The position numbers and the translations under genes are program-made. Of a stretch of 64,000 nucleotides of DNA, positions 1 through 12,800 are shown one piece after another. Source of the stretch: Macrotis lagotis (lineage: Eukaryota > Chordata > Mammalia > Peramelemorphia > Peramelidae); NCBI RefSeq assembly GCF_037893015.1, contig NC_133658.1:17976268-18040267 (forward strand). The letters are read 5' to 3'. Position 1 is the first letter of the stretch. Each line of letters begins with the position of its first letter. The notes under the pieces are model-generated. The model was not told the DNA's origin. It saw only the letters and a program-made list of their open reading frames with translations, and made no database searches.

Positions 1-271
1 TCTATGGGAAAATCCATTCCTTGTTCCAGTGACAATAACTACTGCTTTTGGAAACCCAGCCTGCTTGCGAATTAGAACTCCTTATGCCTCCACTCTGCTC
101 CACTTTCTCTGCGTCTCTGGGAAGTCAAATCCATACTTCTTTTATTTCCAGATTCAGGGTGATGGTGGTGTTCTCTCTTGTTCAGGACTGAGAATAATTA
201 GGTACTATCCATAAGGAACCACAGAATTCCTTAGAGACAAGTCCAGATGATCTTCTTTCTCCCCTCTGTAG

Positions 272-368
272 ATCCTCAGACAGATTTGAAACTCCCTGAA
301 GGACCAACGGGAGCTCACACAGACTGGCTAACCCTCAATGTCGGGGGACGGTACTTTACAACCACACG
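272..368 (+). CDS. KCTD9: KCTD9 exon: start of BTB domain
   Basis: Acceptor cccctctgtag ends at 271 and donor gtagga starts at 369. The exon starts and ends inside codons (Asp completed from upstream, Arg split downstream). It encodes [19 protein letters not shown] and then [12 protein letters not shown], the first BTB/T1 strand. Human has SKPPEGLLGF where this gene has [10 protein letters not shown]. Confidence 0.95.
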
Positions 369-3300
369 GTAGGAATACACCTTCCTATAATTTTTTTTTT
401 TTTCAAAAACAGTAGGCTATCTTGGGTTATTTGGATTACATTGTTCTCTGCTTCCCAAATCCTTCAGGTGCTCTTTGCATAAATAATAGCAAACCATTTT
501 TCCATCCTGGGAGTGGCTAGCTAGAGAGAGTCATTATCTGGGAGCCTTTGGTTCATCTCACTCATTTTGCAGAGTAAAAACTGAGCCAGGGAGGTGAGAC
601 AACCTGTCTTAAGATCTCCCAACAGAAAAAATGATAAAAGACTTTCTGTTGATGGGGAGCTTCACCTCGATCCTTTTCAGAGAGTATGGAAGACAGGTGA
701 AGGGAAACTTTCAACATCAGTTAGGCTTCCAGAATGCATTGTCCCACAGCCTGGAGAATGGCCACTTGTGTCACTTATAGAGTGAAAGAATTCAGCTACT
801 TCTCTGAAGCCAATGGGAAAATTGGGGGCTGTAGTGATCTCCCCTGTTGGATTATAATAGCTTCCCAGGAGGAGCAGTCCAAGCAAATAGCAGTTAGGAC
901 CTGCAGAAATGGCAGTTCACTCCATAGGAATTGTCTCAACAGTATTCCTATGAGGTCAGCTCATGTGTCTTTTGAGAGAACAGCTAGGGTCCCCTAAACT
1001 CTTAACTAAATATGTTTCTTTATAAAGACAAAGGAGCAATCATATATTTTCCCCTGAATTTTTAGGAGCACTTTAGTGAATAAAGAACCTGACAGTATGC
1101 TGGCCCACATGTTTAAGGACAAAGGTGAGTAGGACACAGCTTTACCAGACTTTGTGGGATCTCTTGGTGGGATGACTTCTATTATTTTCTAAAATCTAAA
1201 ATTTTCTAAAATTTGATTTTGCCTTAATGGGACCCCAGGTGCTTGGGGAAATAAACAGGATCACAGAGGCGCTTTCCTGATTGACCGAAGTCCTGAGTAT
1301 TTTGAACCTATTCTGAACTACCTACGTCATGGACAGCTCATTGTAAATGATGGCATTAATTTATTGGGTAAGTCTTTCAAGGTTTTAATTTCCTTTAAAA
1401 TCCTCATGGTTTAGGAGCATTGTACTCTATACTGGTTTGGTTTGGGTTTTCCCCCCCACGATGGTAAAATTTCCTTTTATTTGAAAAGAGAATAGTGTTT
1501 GCCTGGATTCTGCCCACACATTGTGAGCTCTGGTCCGGCCCAGGAAGCTGAAAGGTTCTGGAGATGGGCCCCAAGGCTGCTTGCTGAGGCTTGGCCTTCC
1601 CAGAGGAGCTCCAGGAGGAGCTGAGAGGTAGGGCAACTGCAGGACAAGCATGGGTCCCCTCTGCCAAGGGGGCTGTGCTCCCACAGATGGCAAGCCCTGA
1701 GCCCTGAAGCTTTGCTGTGATCCTTCTACTAGATAGCAGGCATTATGACTGTGCAGCAAAGCAGTTGAAATGAGGGTGTCTGACTTGGTTCTGATCCAGT
1801 AAACAGCATTCTGGTTCTCAGGATTATCTGTGATTTCATCCACAATGAAGGAGTATTCTCTCTACTAATGCAGATTGCAGCTTATCCTGGCCTGCCTGTT
1901 CTGGGGAGCTCTCATCTGTGTTTGCCCCCAATGCTGGGAACCTTCCTTCAGCTGAACACCACCAGAGCCTATGGGGGGGGCAAGGCGTCATCCACCTCTG
2001 TGTCTTCATTCCTTGTTTGTTCAGGGAACACATTTCTCTCGGGGCATCTCTGTCTTTTATTTTCCTGTAATTCCTCAAACACATTGAATGCCTGATATAC
2101 TAGAAGTGCTTTTGAGAGTTATAAGAAGTCTGTCTTGTGAGGCCTGAGCAGAGGTTGCCACCTCCTGAGGAGGTGAGGTTTGACAGAGGCCATGCCTGCA
2201 TCAGACTCTAAAGGACGAGGCAGGCCCAGGAGTGAGCGCTGACCAAGAGAGGAGACCCATCCTCTGCCAGCAGGAGTGTCTCGGGTACAATGGGGCTGGA
2301 GCGACCCTGGGCAAGTCACTTCACCCTTTTTGCCTCGTTTTCCTCATCTGTAAAATGAACTGAGAAGGAAATGGTGAACCACTCCAGTTTCTCTGCCAAG
2401 AAAACCCCAAATGGTCTGAAGAGTCAGACACAACTGAACAACAAAAACTGCTGCTGCTCTTCTACCTCTTTCCTCTCTTGCCCTCTTCCATTTCTTCTTC
2501 TTCCTCCTCCTCCTCCTCTTTTGATGCCCAGGGTGTGGTGGCATTTTCAGACAAAGTTGGATCCCAAAAGGTACATCCACCTTTGGAGATGAGTCCCAAG
2601 AGTTCTCTCCTTTCAGAGCCTCAGGTCTCATCCCCTTATTTGCAGGAACTACAAAAGACTCTAGAGGCAGGCAGGGGCCCAGGCTACTGTAGAAACACCC
2701 AAGTGGCATCTCTGGCCACCCTGAGGAAGCCAGACTGGTTAAATTCCTGTCAAATCAAACCAGTTAAAATTGGTCAGAGAAAACCCAATGCAGGGGTCGT
2801 AACTTTAGGGCCAGATGTGATTGTAATCAGTACAACAATTTTAAATTCCCAGATGTTTAGTTCATGAGAGAATCTGTCCTTTAATAATCCTAATAGTAAC
2901 ATTTCTTAATTATAACATAGGACACTTAAAATACCATGATCACAGTTATGCCTTGAAAAACTAAAAAGCTTCAAGTTAATACAATATGTTTTTAATAATG
3001 CACAAAGGATCAGCCCATACATATACACGTGTGTGTGTAGATACATATATAATAAATATGGCTGTTCAATTAACAGTTAATAGGTAATATTAATAGACTG
3101 AATCTTGGCTCTGAAAAACTCCTACCACCTTTTTTTTGTTTAAGGTTTTTGCAAGGCAAATGGGGTTAAGTGGCTTGCCCAAGGCCACACAGCTAAGAAA
3201 TTATTAAGTGTCTGAGACCAGATTTGAACCCAGGTACTCCTGACTCCAGGGCTGGTGTTCTATCCACTGCACCACTTAGTTGCCCCACCTACTTTAATTT

Positions 3301-3832
3301 CTAAAGGGAAAGATTATCTTTGTAGTTTCTGACTGAAGCGAAGACACTTATTCTATTAAACATTTCCTAGCAAGGAGCTAGACCCTGAAATCTTAAAAAT
3401 ATTGGCACCCTAACTTAGGTGGTTATTTGCGATTGCTTATTAATTTTAAATTTTTCTTTTTTTAAAACCTATCCAAATCCCAAGCATATAAAAGGAGTAA
3501 GTCACATTTTAGAACTTTCATTTCATTTAGACTGGGTTAGAAATGAACTCTATTGCCCATGAATTTTATTTCACAACTGTTATCAGATAGTTAGAGTAAT
3601 GATTTAGCATGGAAGGAGCAGAGGGAAAGCTGTGCAACCAGGTTATCAGGACAGAAAAAAACAAGATTCTAAGAATTCTAATTTTTTTCCCCCTCCCCAT
3701 TTTACAGCTGAGAAAAAAAATCATAGAAGGAGAATTACTCTATTTTCAGAGAGAGAGAAAGACAGGAGGCCACAGCTGGCCAATAGCTTTTGACTTTTGC
3801 TTGCTGCTTACTAGCAACTTTGGAGAAGGGAA

Positions 3833-3865
<33 letters not shown>

Positions 3866-6800
3866 ATACCATGCCCGTTAGTGGGACCAGAACTTAAAAC
3901 AAACACCTTCAAAACACTGTACCAGAGAGGCCCCTGAATTCCAGGGAAAACCCACATTGCTCTCACTCTCAAAGGGTCCCCAAAACACAACACAAAGGCA
4001 GAAATGCCTCAAAGGTCACTTTAAAAAAATTATTTAAGGCAATGTGATTAAATGACTTGCCCAAGGTCACATAGCTAGGCAGTTAAGTGTCTGAGAATTT
4101 GAACTCAGGTTCTCCTGACTCCCTGGGTCACTTCTTTTTAAACAACACTTCTTTCCCCTCCCCTGCCCCCTCCCACCATTCCTTAAGTGATCTTTGTGCC
4201 CATCTCTCAGCTTAGCACTTGAGGATACATATAAAGAAGCAAAAAGACAAACAGGGCCTACTCTCCAGGAGGTTACAGGCTGAAGACAGCCCTGCCCAGC
4301 AGGCTGGAGAGCAGAGTGTATTGGAAAGGCTCCTGTACAAACAATAGTGGTCTTTTTAGACAGATCCCAAACTCCCCACCCTCTTCCTTTTTATGAGAAT
4401 TATTTTTCTGTGTGTCTTAAGAATGTAATTTTTGAGAACTTTTCACCACCTTCTATATGAAGCACTTCCTGATCCTCCAACTGCTGGTAAATTTGCTCCC
4501 CAAACTATCTGTATAGAAGAAAAATTCATGTGATTCTCCACATTTTAGGCATGTCTGCCAGAAACAATTTGTATTCCTTTAACATTGTTCTAAAGCCAAG
4601 CCTTTCCAACAGAAAGGAAGAAATATCCAAATGGCTCAGTCTCTCCATGCCCTTGGGCATCTTTCTACTCTAAGGCAAATTGAGGTGACAGGTACAGGAA
4701 TACTGAACCAGGCAAATTTCATATGTTATGATACAGTTTGAGGGAACCATTCCAGTGCTATAGTCACCTAATAATCTACTAGAATTCCTCAGTTCCTTCT
4801 TTGGCTCTTCTCTTTGGAAGGCCTTTTCTGAGAAGGTAAGGGAAAAGAGACCAGAGAAAGATGGATGGATGTTACTGTGAGCCAAGTACTTCGGTATTGC
4901 AATACAAACTCCAGGGAATAGGACCTTCCCTATCCTAAAGGAAGGAGGAAACAAAAAGTCTAGGGCAGAGCCTTTTTGAAGTAGGCAAGACTCCAGGTGG
5001 TTCTGACTCAGGAGGTCACAGGAAGGAAGTCACCACTGGTTTCAGTTTCCACCCTGGGTCCATTTCCTTGTCTTCAGCCTACTACTCACTTTCCTATGAG
5101 TCTCCTGGGGGGTGGGGGAGTTAGACCATAGAAGTTTTTACTTCTTAACATTATTAGAAAATAAGGTTTCTGATAAGCTTCCCTATCTGTAAGGAATGCT
5201 CCAATCCCAAAGTAGTCATCCAGCCTTTGCAAGAAAGCTTCCAGCAGGGGAGGAACTCCCTACTGCCCATGCCAGCCCAATCCACTTTGGAGCAACTCAA
5301 ATTGTTAGGAAGTTTTTTCTGAAATCAAGTATGAATTTCTCTGTGAACTTATGCCTGGCCCTCTGGCCAAAAAGAACCGAGATGGATCATTTAAAGCAAA
5401 ACCCCTCATTTAAATAGCATTCAGTAGTAGTCAAAACATGTTATTCTTTAGTAAATAGACTGCTCACCAGAGAAGGGAGTGGGAACACAGCCTATTGCAA
5501 GGAGTTATGAACCACGACTGGGGTTAGCAATGTTGGATCAGCTCCTTTTGGGGAAGATAGGGTTTCACCCTTTAGTCATATGCCATCAGAGGTTTGGGAA
5601 GTTTTTTGGGGTTTTATTAATAAAATTTCAGCTAAAAGTACAAAACTATTTCAGCATATGGCATATTTTACTATACACTTCTTAAAATCAACAGTTGTAG
5701 GAAAAAGAAAACATTGTCTTCCTCCCCATGTCTCTGGAAGATGCTACTGTTCCCCAATTGGCCCCCTCTGATTGCTCTTGGAGGAGGGATAGTGGAGCAC
5801 CTAGATTGTTGGACTAGAGTCAAGAGTTGGACCTCTCTGACAATTAGTCACTGTCTGGACACAAACAAGGCAGAGGATAATTGCTTTGGATTAGAAGGAA
5901 TCTTAGATGTCATCTGGTTCAATCCGTCATCTAACAGCTGAAGAAACTGAGGTTTGTCCATGGGTCCCCCAGAGATAAGTGGCAGAAATGGGATTCAGAC
6001 CCAAATCCTCCAGCTCTAGAGTCTGATCCAATTAGTATTAGGTTCAATTAATATAAAGAGAAAATTCTACAGTCTGACAATCCTTCAGAAACAAATTTCA
6101 TTGGCAAATCAAGTCAGCAAGCATTATTTGGTGCCGACTGTTGTGAGGTCTTGTGCAAAGCACTTAGCATATCAAGTGTGGCCACAGTACTCTGTCCTTG
6201 CTTTGGAGGGCATTCCCTTAGAACAAGTCAGCTGGCACTGCCCAGGGTCAATGGAAGGTAAGCTCTGAGGGAAGTGGAGACTTCCAAGCATGGGAGCCGT
6301 CTATGCTACGAGGGGACAAAAGATTACGAAGTCTAGAAAGGTAGGAAAGGGTTGGAAAGCCCCAAAAGAGGATTTTATATTTGTCGTTGAGGCTGTTCTA
6401 GAAATCTCAATCTAAGTGGCCTTTTGTCAATCCCCATCCTTCTTGACCTCTTTGGGCCTTTGACACTGTATATTGTTCCCGTCTCCTCAATACTCAACTC
6501 TTTACATTTTTGGGGTTCTTACTACTCTCTGCTGGCATTGGTCTTTCTGCTTTACTGGTTCTTCATCTAGGTCCTGTCTGCCATGTTACTTAAATATGAC
6601 TTCCAGAGTTCTATCCTGGGTTCTCTTTTCTTCTCTCTAGACACTTTTTCACTCGATAATCTCATTAATTCCCAAGAATTCAATTGCCATCTCTATTCTG
6701 ATGCTCACTGGGTATACAGCTGTAACCTCTCTGCTGACATTGAGCCTGACATCTCCAGCTGCCCTGTTGGGTGATCCACAAACATCTCACCCTGAACCCA

Positions 6801-9800
6801 TTCTCTGTATCCTTTAACTCTATACTCTTCCTCTCTTTTTTATCATTGAGGGTGCCACCATCTTCCCAGTCACCCAGTCAGTTCCAAGTGTCATCCTTGG
6901 CTCCTCAGTGCCTCATCCCCATGTCCAATTTGTGACCCAGGTCTTTAGATCTTCCCTTTTGTAATAGCTCTTTCATTCTGCTCCCTTCACTCCTTGGACT
7001 CTGCCCTGTTGGATGCCCTTATCCCATCATGCTGACACTCCTGCAGTAGCTGCTGCTGGATCTACTGACCACAAGTCCATCCTTCACTCATCTGTCAAAA
7101 TGTTCTCTCCAAAGTACTTGAGAACGTCCCATGCTACACCCCTTCTCTTCAGGAAATGCCAGTCTCTTCCTATTACCTTCAGTATCAAATGTAAAAGCTT
7201 TTCATAAGCTCTCCCCACCCCCATATAGACCCCACACCACATCATCTGCCATATATTCCCCTGGGCCTCCTTGCTGTTCCTCAGTTAAGATTCTCTTTAT
7301 CCTGCTGCATATAACTTCCTCATACATGGCTGTTTGCACTTGTCCCCCCCCCCCCCCCCCCATCAGATTGTGAACCTCTTAGGAGGACAGATTTCTTTTT
7401 TTCTCTGCTCTTAGCACAGTGGCTAGTAATATGTGGTTATTACCCTCCTGACTCTTGAGAAAGGAGGAGAACATGGTCAGGCCTCCATTTTAGGAAGCTC
7501 TCTTTGTGAGCTGAGTGGGAGACTTCCCAGGTGGGAGATAGTGTGGGCCTGCAGGGAGGTAGGGGGAGGAAATGTCAGAGGAGAGAAAGGGAGGGCCGGG
7601 TCATTAAAAACCTAGAGAGAAGAGGTTGGGGGGGGGCCACTAGATTTGTGATTAACAGATCATAGGTAACTGGGTGGGACCTGCCAGACCAAAGAAGGTG
7701 AGAGAGAGTGAGGGGGGGGGAAAGTGGATGTGGAGAACGTAGATTGCTTTGCTACCAAAGAGAGGAGATATGTAGGATTAATAACTAGAGGGGATGGAGA
7801 GAGAGTGAGATGGGCAGAATTCTAGAGGGCAAAGAAACAACCAGTTGATAGAGCTTGAAGTTTAATGAGAATGGCTAAGACAGAAGGCAGGGGGACCCAG
7901 ATGATTTGGCAGAAAGAAGGGCCACCTCTTGTGTGATGGGTAAGGGTATTATTGACTGACATGATTCCCTGGCTCATTTCCATGATATGACAAGGGATGG
8001 TTAAATAAGGAAATAAATCTACTAAATCATAATTTGTGTCAATTTAAGAAAAGTAGATGATAAAGTATTATGTATTTGACCACCCTTTAAGAGCTGTCAA
8101 ATCTGGTTTCCAGTTTCAAAAATGTTTAAGAAGTGGAGGAGAGGGGCAGCTAAGTGGCTCAGGGGATAGAGCACTGTTCCTGGAGTCAGAAGGACCTGAG
8201 TTCAAATGTGATACTTAATACTTAAATATCTTTGTGATTTTGGACAAGTTGCAAAAAATAGCAACAAAAAAAGAAGTGGAGAAGAAACTTTATAAATCTT
8301 ACTCATCTCTATTTTGAAGGTTAATGGGGTTTTTGGATTTTAGGTGTATTAAATATCTTTCTTAGAATCCCAGTCAAACAATATAATTCTATTCATTTTT
8401 GTTAATGAAAAATTTTTCCAATGTTTTAAAGTTACAGAAATGATCGGAAATTCATTTGAAGTACATACTTAAATCCAGTCTAGTAGTCTTTTAGTTTCAT
8501 TTTTTTTTCTTACACAAAATAAAAACTGTTTCAGAGATTCATTCTCTCTAAGATTTTGTCTTGGGGATATGTGGAGCATCCCTAATTTCTCTCCTATGTT
8601 GAGTAGTAATCTGCTTGCTACACATTACATTTTTTTTTTTGACAAGGCAATAGAGTTACGTGACTTGCCACGGTCATGTCATTAAGTAAGTATTAAGTGT
8701 GTGGGACTGGATTTGAACTCAGCTCCTCCTGACTCCAGGACTGGTTCTCTAACCACTGTGCCACCTAGTTATCCCCACATGATGTTCTTTAACATATCCT
8801 GCATTAAATGATGAAGGTTCAAAGATAAATGGAGACTGTAACTTTTTTTTCCCCCCAAACACCAATTTCTTGTCATTGCTTTGGTAGGTGTGTTAGAAGA
8901 GGCCAGATTTTTTGGTATTGACTCATTGATTGAACATCTTGAAGTGGCAATAAAGGTATTTTTAAACACTTATTTATAATATAGTAGTATTTAGAACACG
9001 AAGACAGCATCCTAAGTAGCTCAGAAAAGACTGACATATTTATATTTCCTTCCTAAAGAATTCTCAACCACCAGAAGACCATTCTCCAATATCTCGAAAG
9101 GAGTTTGTTCGATTTCTGCTCGCCACGCCAACCAAATCAGAATTGCGTTGCCAGGTATTTGAGCAGCCTTTTCCTTCAGCCCTTGCTCCAGTTAGCAAAG
9201 CTTTCAATCATTCAACAGGATGTTTTTACAAAACAATTACATCAAGCTTTGTCTATTGTTTTCCCTTCATTTTGTTTAATTTCCTTTTGAACACAGTGTA
9301 AAAATCTTAAGCATCCCAGCATCTTAATCCTAAATAGTGATTCTCCTTTTCTTTCTTTTTACAAAAATTCTTTGTTACTAAATTATGCAGTTTCCTCATC
9401 TATGCAAAATATACCAGTGAAAAGCAAGCCCTCCCAATGACCAGTTGAGGTTGCATGTGTCCCTATAGTACATTGGTTGGAGCAGGCACATAAGATTCTT
9501 TTTTTTTTTTTTTAACAAACCTTCTTTACTATTTGCTAAATTGGAGCAAAATACTTAAAACCTATTCCTGTTTTTCACTTAAAAGCCTGCATCTTATTTA
9601 AGAACATTGAAGAGGCAATTTTTGTTTTCATATGTGGCCTTTTTACTAGAAGGAAGACTTTCTGTAGTAATTTCTTAACACACTCCCCCATTCTTTTCGC
9701 ATGATGTCTGTAAAGACATTTATGGCCGCAAAATGGAAAATTAAATGGAATGTTCAGCTTCGCGAGTGAGAGTTTATTTGTGTTTCTTTTAGGGTCTAAA

Positions 9801-12800
9801 CTTCAGTGGTGCTGATCTTTCTCGTTTGGACCTTCGATACATAAATTTCAAAATGGCCAATTTAAGTCGCTGCAATCTTGCGCATGCTAATCTCTGCTGC
9901 GCAAATCTTGAACGAGCTGATCTCTCCGGATCAGTGCTTGATGTAAGAACAATTTCCACTCCTTAAACCTGGGCTTTGGGGCATTTTCATGGTCTGTCCC
10001 CTGACCTGGCTTCCTTCAAGGCTCCCCAGGAGGTCTTCCCCAGGCCTCAATCTGGACTCTCTCCTAGGTCCACCCTTTGGACCATAGCTGCCTACATGCG
10101 GCCTTTCCCATTAGGCATGCACTCGGCCTTGTGCCTTTCTTGTTGACTCAACAGTCCTGGCTCATCCTTGCTGACTTATGATTGTGTCAGATTAGATGAC
10201 CAGAGAGTAGGAAGGCATGAGTAGTGCCCCCATTGGATCAGGCCCTAGAGATAGGAATTTAGAAATGGAGTGGTGTCTGACCCCCAGGAGGTGATCCCGT
10301 CCACTATTTGATTTTTTTATGAAGGAAAAACTTCTAAAAATGATGAATCCTCTAGTGCCCTGCTGGTGTATTTAGTCACTCTTATAACTGGTAAGGTCCA
10401 AAGTGGTTGAAATTGGGCATATTTGCCATATATCTTGTCCATTATTTATCATGTTGTCCATGTGGTGGTGGTGGTGGTGGTGGGTGCCAGCTAATGCTAA
10501 CAAGTTCAAATGATACTAAGTTTTAAAGAGCCTTGAATGAGAAGCCAAGGAGTTTGAAGTAATAGATATGACTTGAGTTTTGAGTATAAAAGTGACTGGA
10601 TCAAAGACTTAAGAAGAAAAAATATTTTGGTTGTAGTATTAAAGATGCACTGGGGAGGAGGGGTTGTGGAAAGGCCTACTTAACAGAAAGACCTATTTCT
10701 TTAACCTCCCTGAGTTTAACAATATATGGAATGGGTGCCAGAGGCGTTGTGAAGGTGAGATCAACAAGCCAAAGTAAGTGAGTGATTGGATATAAAAGGT
10801 GAGTGAAGGAAAAAGAGACAGAAACTTTTGTTGTTGAGTCTGGGAGTCAGGATGAATGGGGGTACCCAGATAGAGTAAAGAAAATCAAAAGGAAGAGCCA
10901 GGTTAAGGGGAGAAGATCATAACCTACATCTTGAACATGTTGCATCTGAGATGCCATATTCTCTGAGGATTGTGGGATTAGAGCTGAAAAGCAGTGAGGG
11001 CTGGGGATCACCCAGATGGGGTGACAGAGAAAGCCATGATTTTTGCCAAGGGAGTGCGTATAGCCCGGAGAGGATAAAAAAATCAAGGGTCTCCCTTGAG
11101 TGACGACCATATTCAATCTCAGAAAAGGAAGAATGAGGTAGAGAAGTAGGAGAAGTAGAGAATTCAGCCAAAACATGAGGCTAGAAGCAGCAAAGATGAC
11201 AAAGTCTCTGGAGAGACTTGAGCAGGTGATTACAAGAAGGTTGTTAGGGTTGGTTATTAGGTCTCTGGTATCTATTTAAATAATTTCATTGGTGTCCTAG
11301 GAGAAGACAAATTGCAAAAGGTTGTGGGGAGAGTGGCTTAAGAGGCATTGCAGGCAATGGACCTAAACTGCTTTTCTAAGAATTTTAATCATGAAGGGTA
11401 AGAAAGAAATGGGTGAATAGCCAGAGAATATAATAAAGTTAAGGGAAGAATGGAGGAGAAGCTCAGGAAGATGAGTGTCTGTGGATGGTTGGGAAGGTGC
11501 CAGTGGGAGACAGAGATTGAGCATGCAAGATGGGGGGGATAAGTTTTGGAGTAGGAAAGTCTTGGAGGAGTTTGGAGAGGGTGGGATCATGGATATAGTT
11601 GCAGAGATTCATCTTAGAGAAGAGCTCAGTGACTTCAGCCATCTCATTGAAGTAGGAAGTTCACCCACGTTCAGTCAATTGAGATATTGAGTTTGTGTGG
11701 GGTGGAAAAGAAAAGAAAAAAAAGTTTGGATTGGAAATCCTCCCCAAATTGAGTTCTGATGGGTTCTGGCTGGAAGGTGTTGAGTTTCAGGTGATTCTGG
11801 GATATCTAGCTCAAGATACCGATAGCCCCAAGCTCAACATGTCCCATCTTACAAAACTCTGGACTGGCTGTCATTATATGACACCTCACTGCCAGGCTCT
11901 AAACTATTGAGGCAAAAATTTGTTTAATTCTTAAATTCCAGGGCTTGTAGGATTTGAGTAGTCTTAGCTCGTTCCTCTGTCTTTTTAGGACAAAGATCAT
12001 AGTTGCTATAGTCGTGCTTGATTCTGTGAATTCACCTTTTGAAAATCATCTCTGGTAGTCACTGTTAACCAACAGTGGTGGGCAGGAAAAGACTCTGCTT
12101 TGTTAGGTTAATTAATTGACTTTTCTTAAATCAAGGGTGATGATAGCCTCTTGGAAGTCCATGCCCATTTGTTGGTGCTGCCCATCAGGAAATCGGGGCC
12201 CACTCCTGGCACTGAACTTGACTGAGTTTCATGGCTCCGACACTTGGGACCTGGGATTGGAGTCCATTCTGTTGCTCATTTGCAAACCTCCTTCCTACCA
12301 ACCAATTTGAAAAGAAACATTTATTATTAGAACAGAACCACTGTCCTCTGTACTCATTGCATCCAGTGCAGGGTGGGCAGAGTGGAAAGAATGCTTGCTC
12401 ATTGTAGGGCCTCTGGAGTGGGGGGTGGGGGTGGGGGGCTCTGGGCAGGTCCTGACGGGCTCCAGGTGAAGAGGGCCCAGAGTGATGATGCTGAGTCTCC
12501 CCTATCAGAGCAAGGCAGATCCAGTGAAGTCCCATTGGTAAAGTGCCTAGCACATAGTAAGTGCTTCATGACTAGACCCATGATAAGAAATCAAGAAACA
12601 CGCTTTGCAAATTGTAAAGGGCAGTGTCTAGATGAGAGAAATGTGTTCTACTGATTTTTAACATGAATTATCTTTCTTCTCCTTGAGCCATAATGTTCTC
12701 CTCCAGTTTAAACTGCAGTCTCCTTATAATCTGAGCATTTTCCTTTCTTTTGACAGTGCGCAAATCTCCAGGGGGTGAAAATGCTTTGCTCTAATGCAGA

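Noticed and set aside
8143-8270. tRNA-like promoter boxes in SINEs as tRNA genes
   Set aside because: The tRNA-derived heads lack a full cloverleaf and carry SINE bodies and A-rich tails.
10847-11590. Overlapping minus-strand open frames of 75-109 codons
   Set aside because: They lie in a purine-rich ancient repeat in a KCTD9 intron; composition, not homology, keeps them open.
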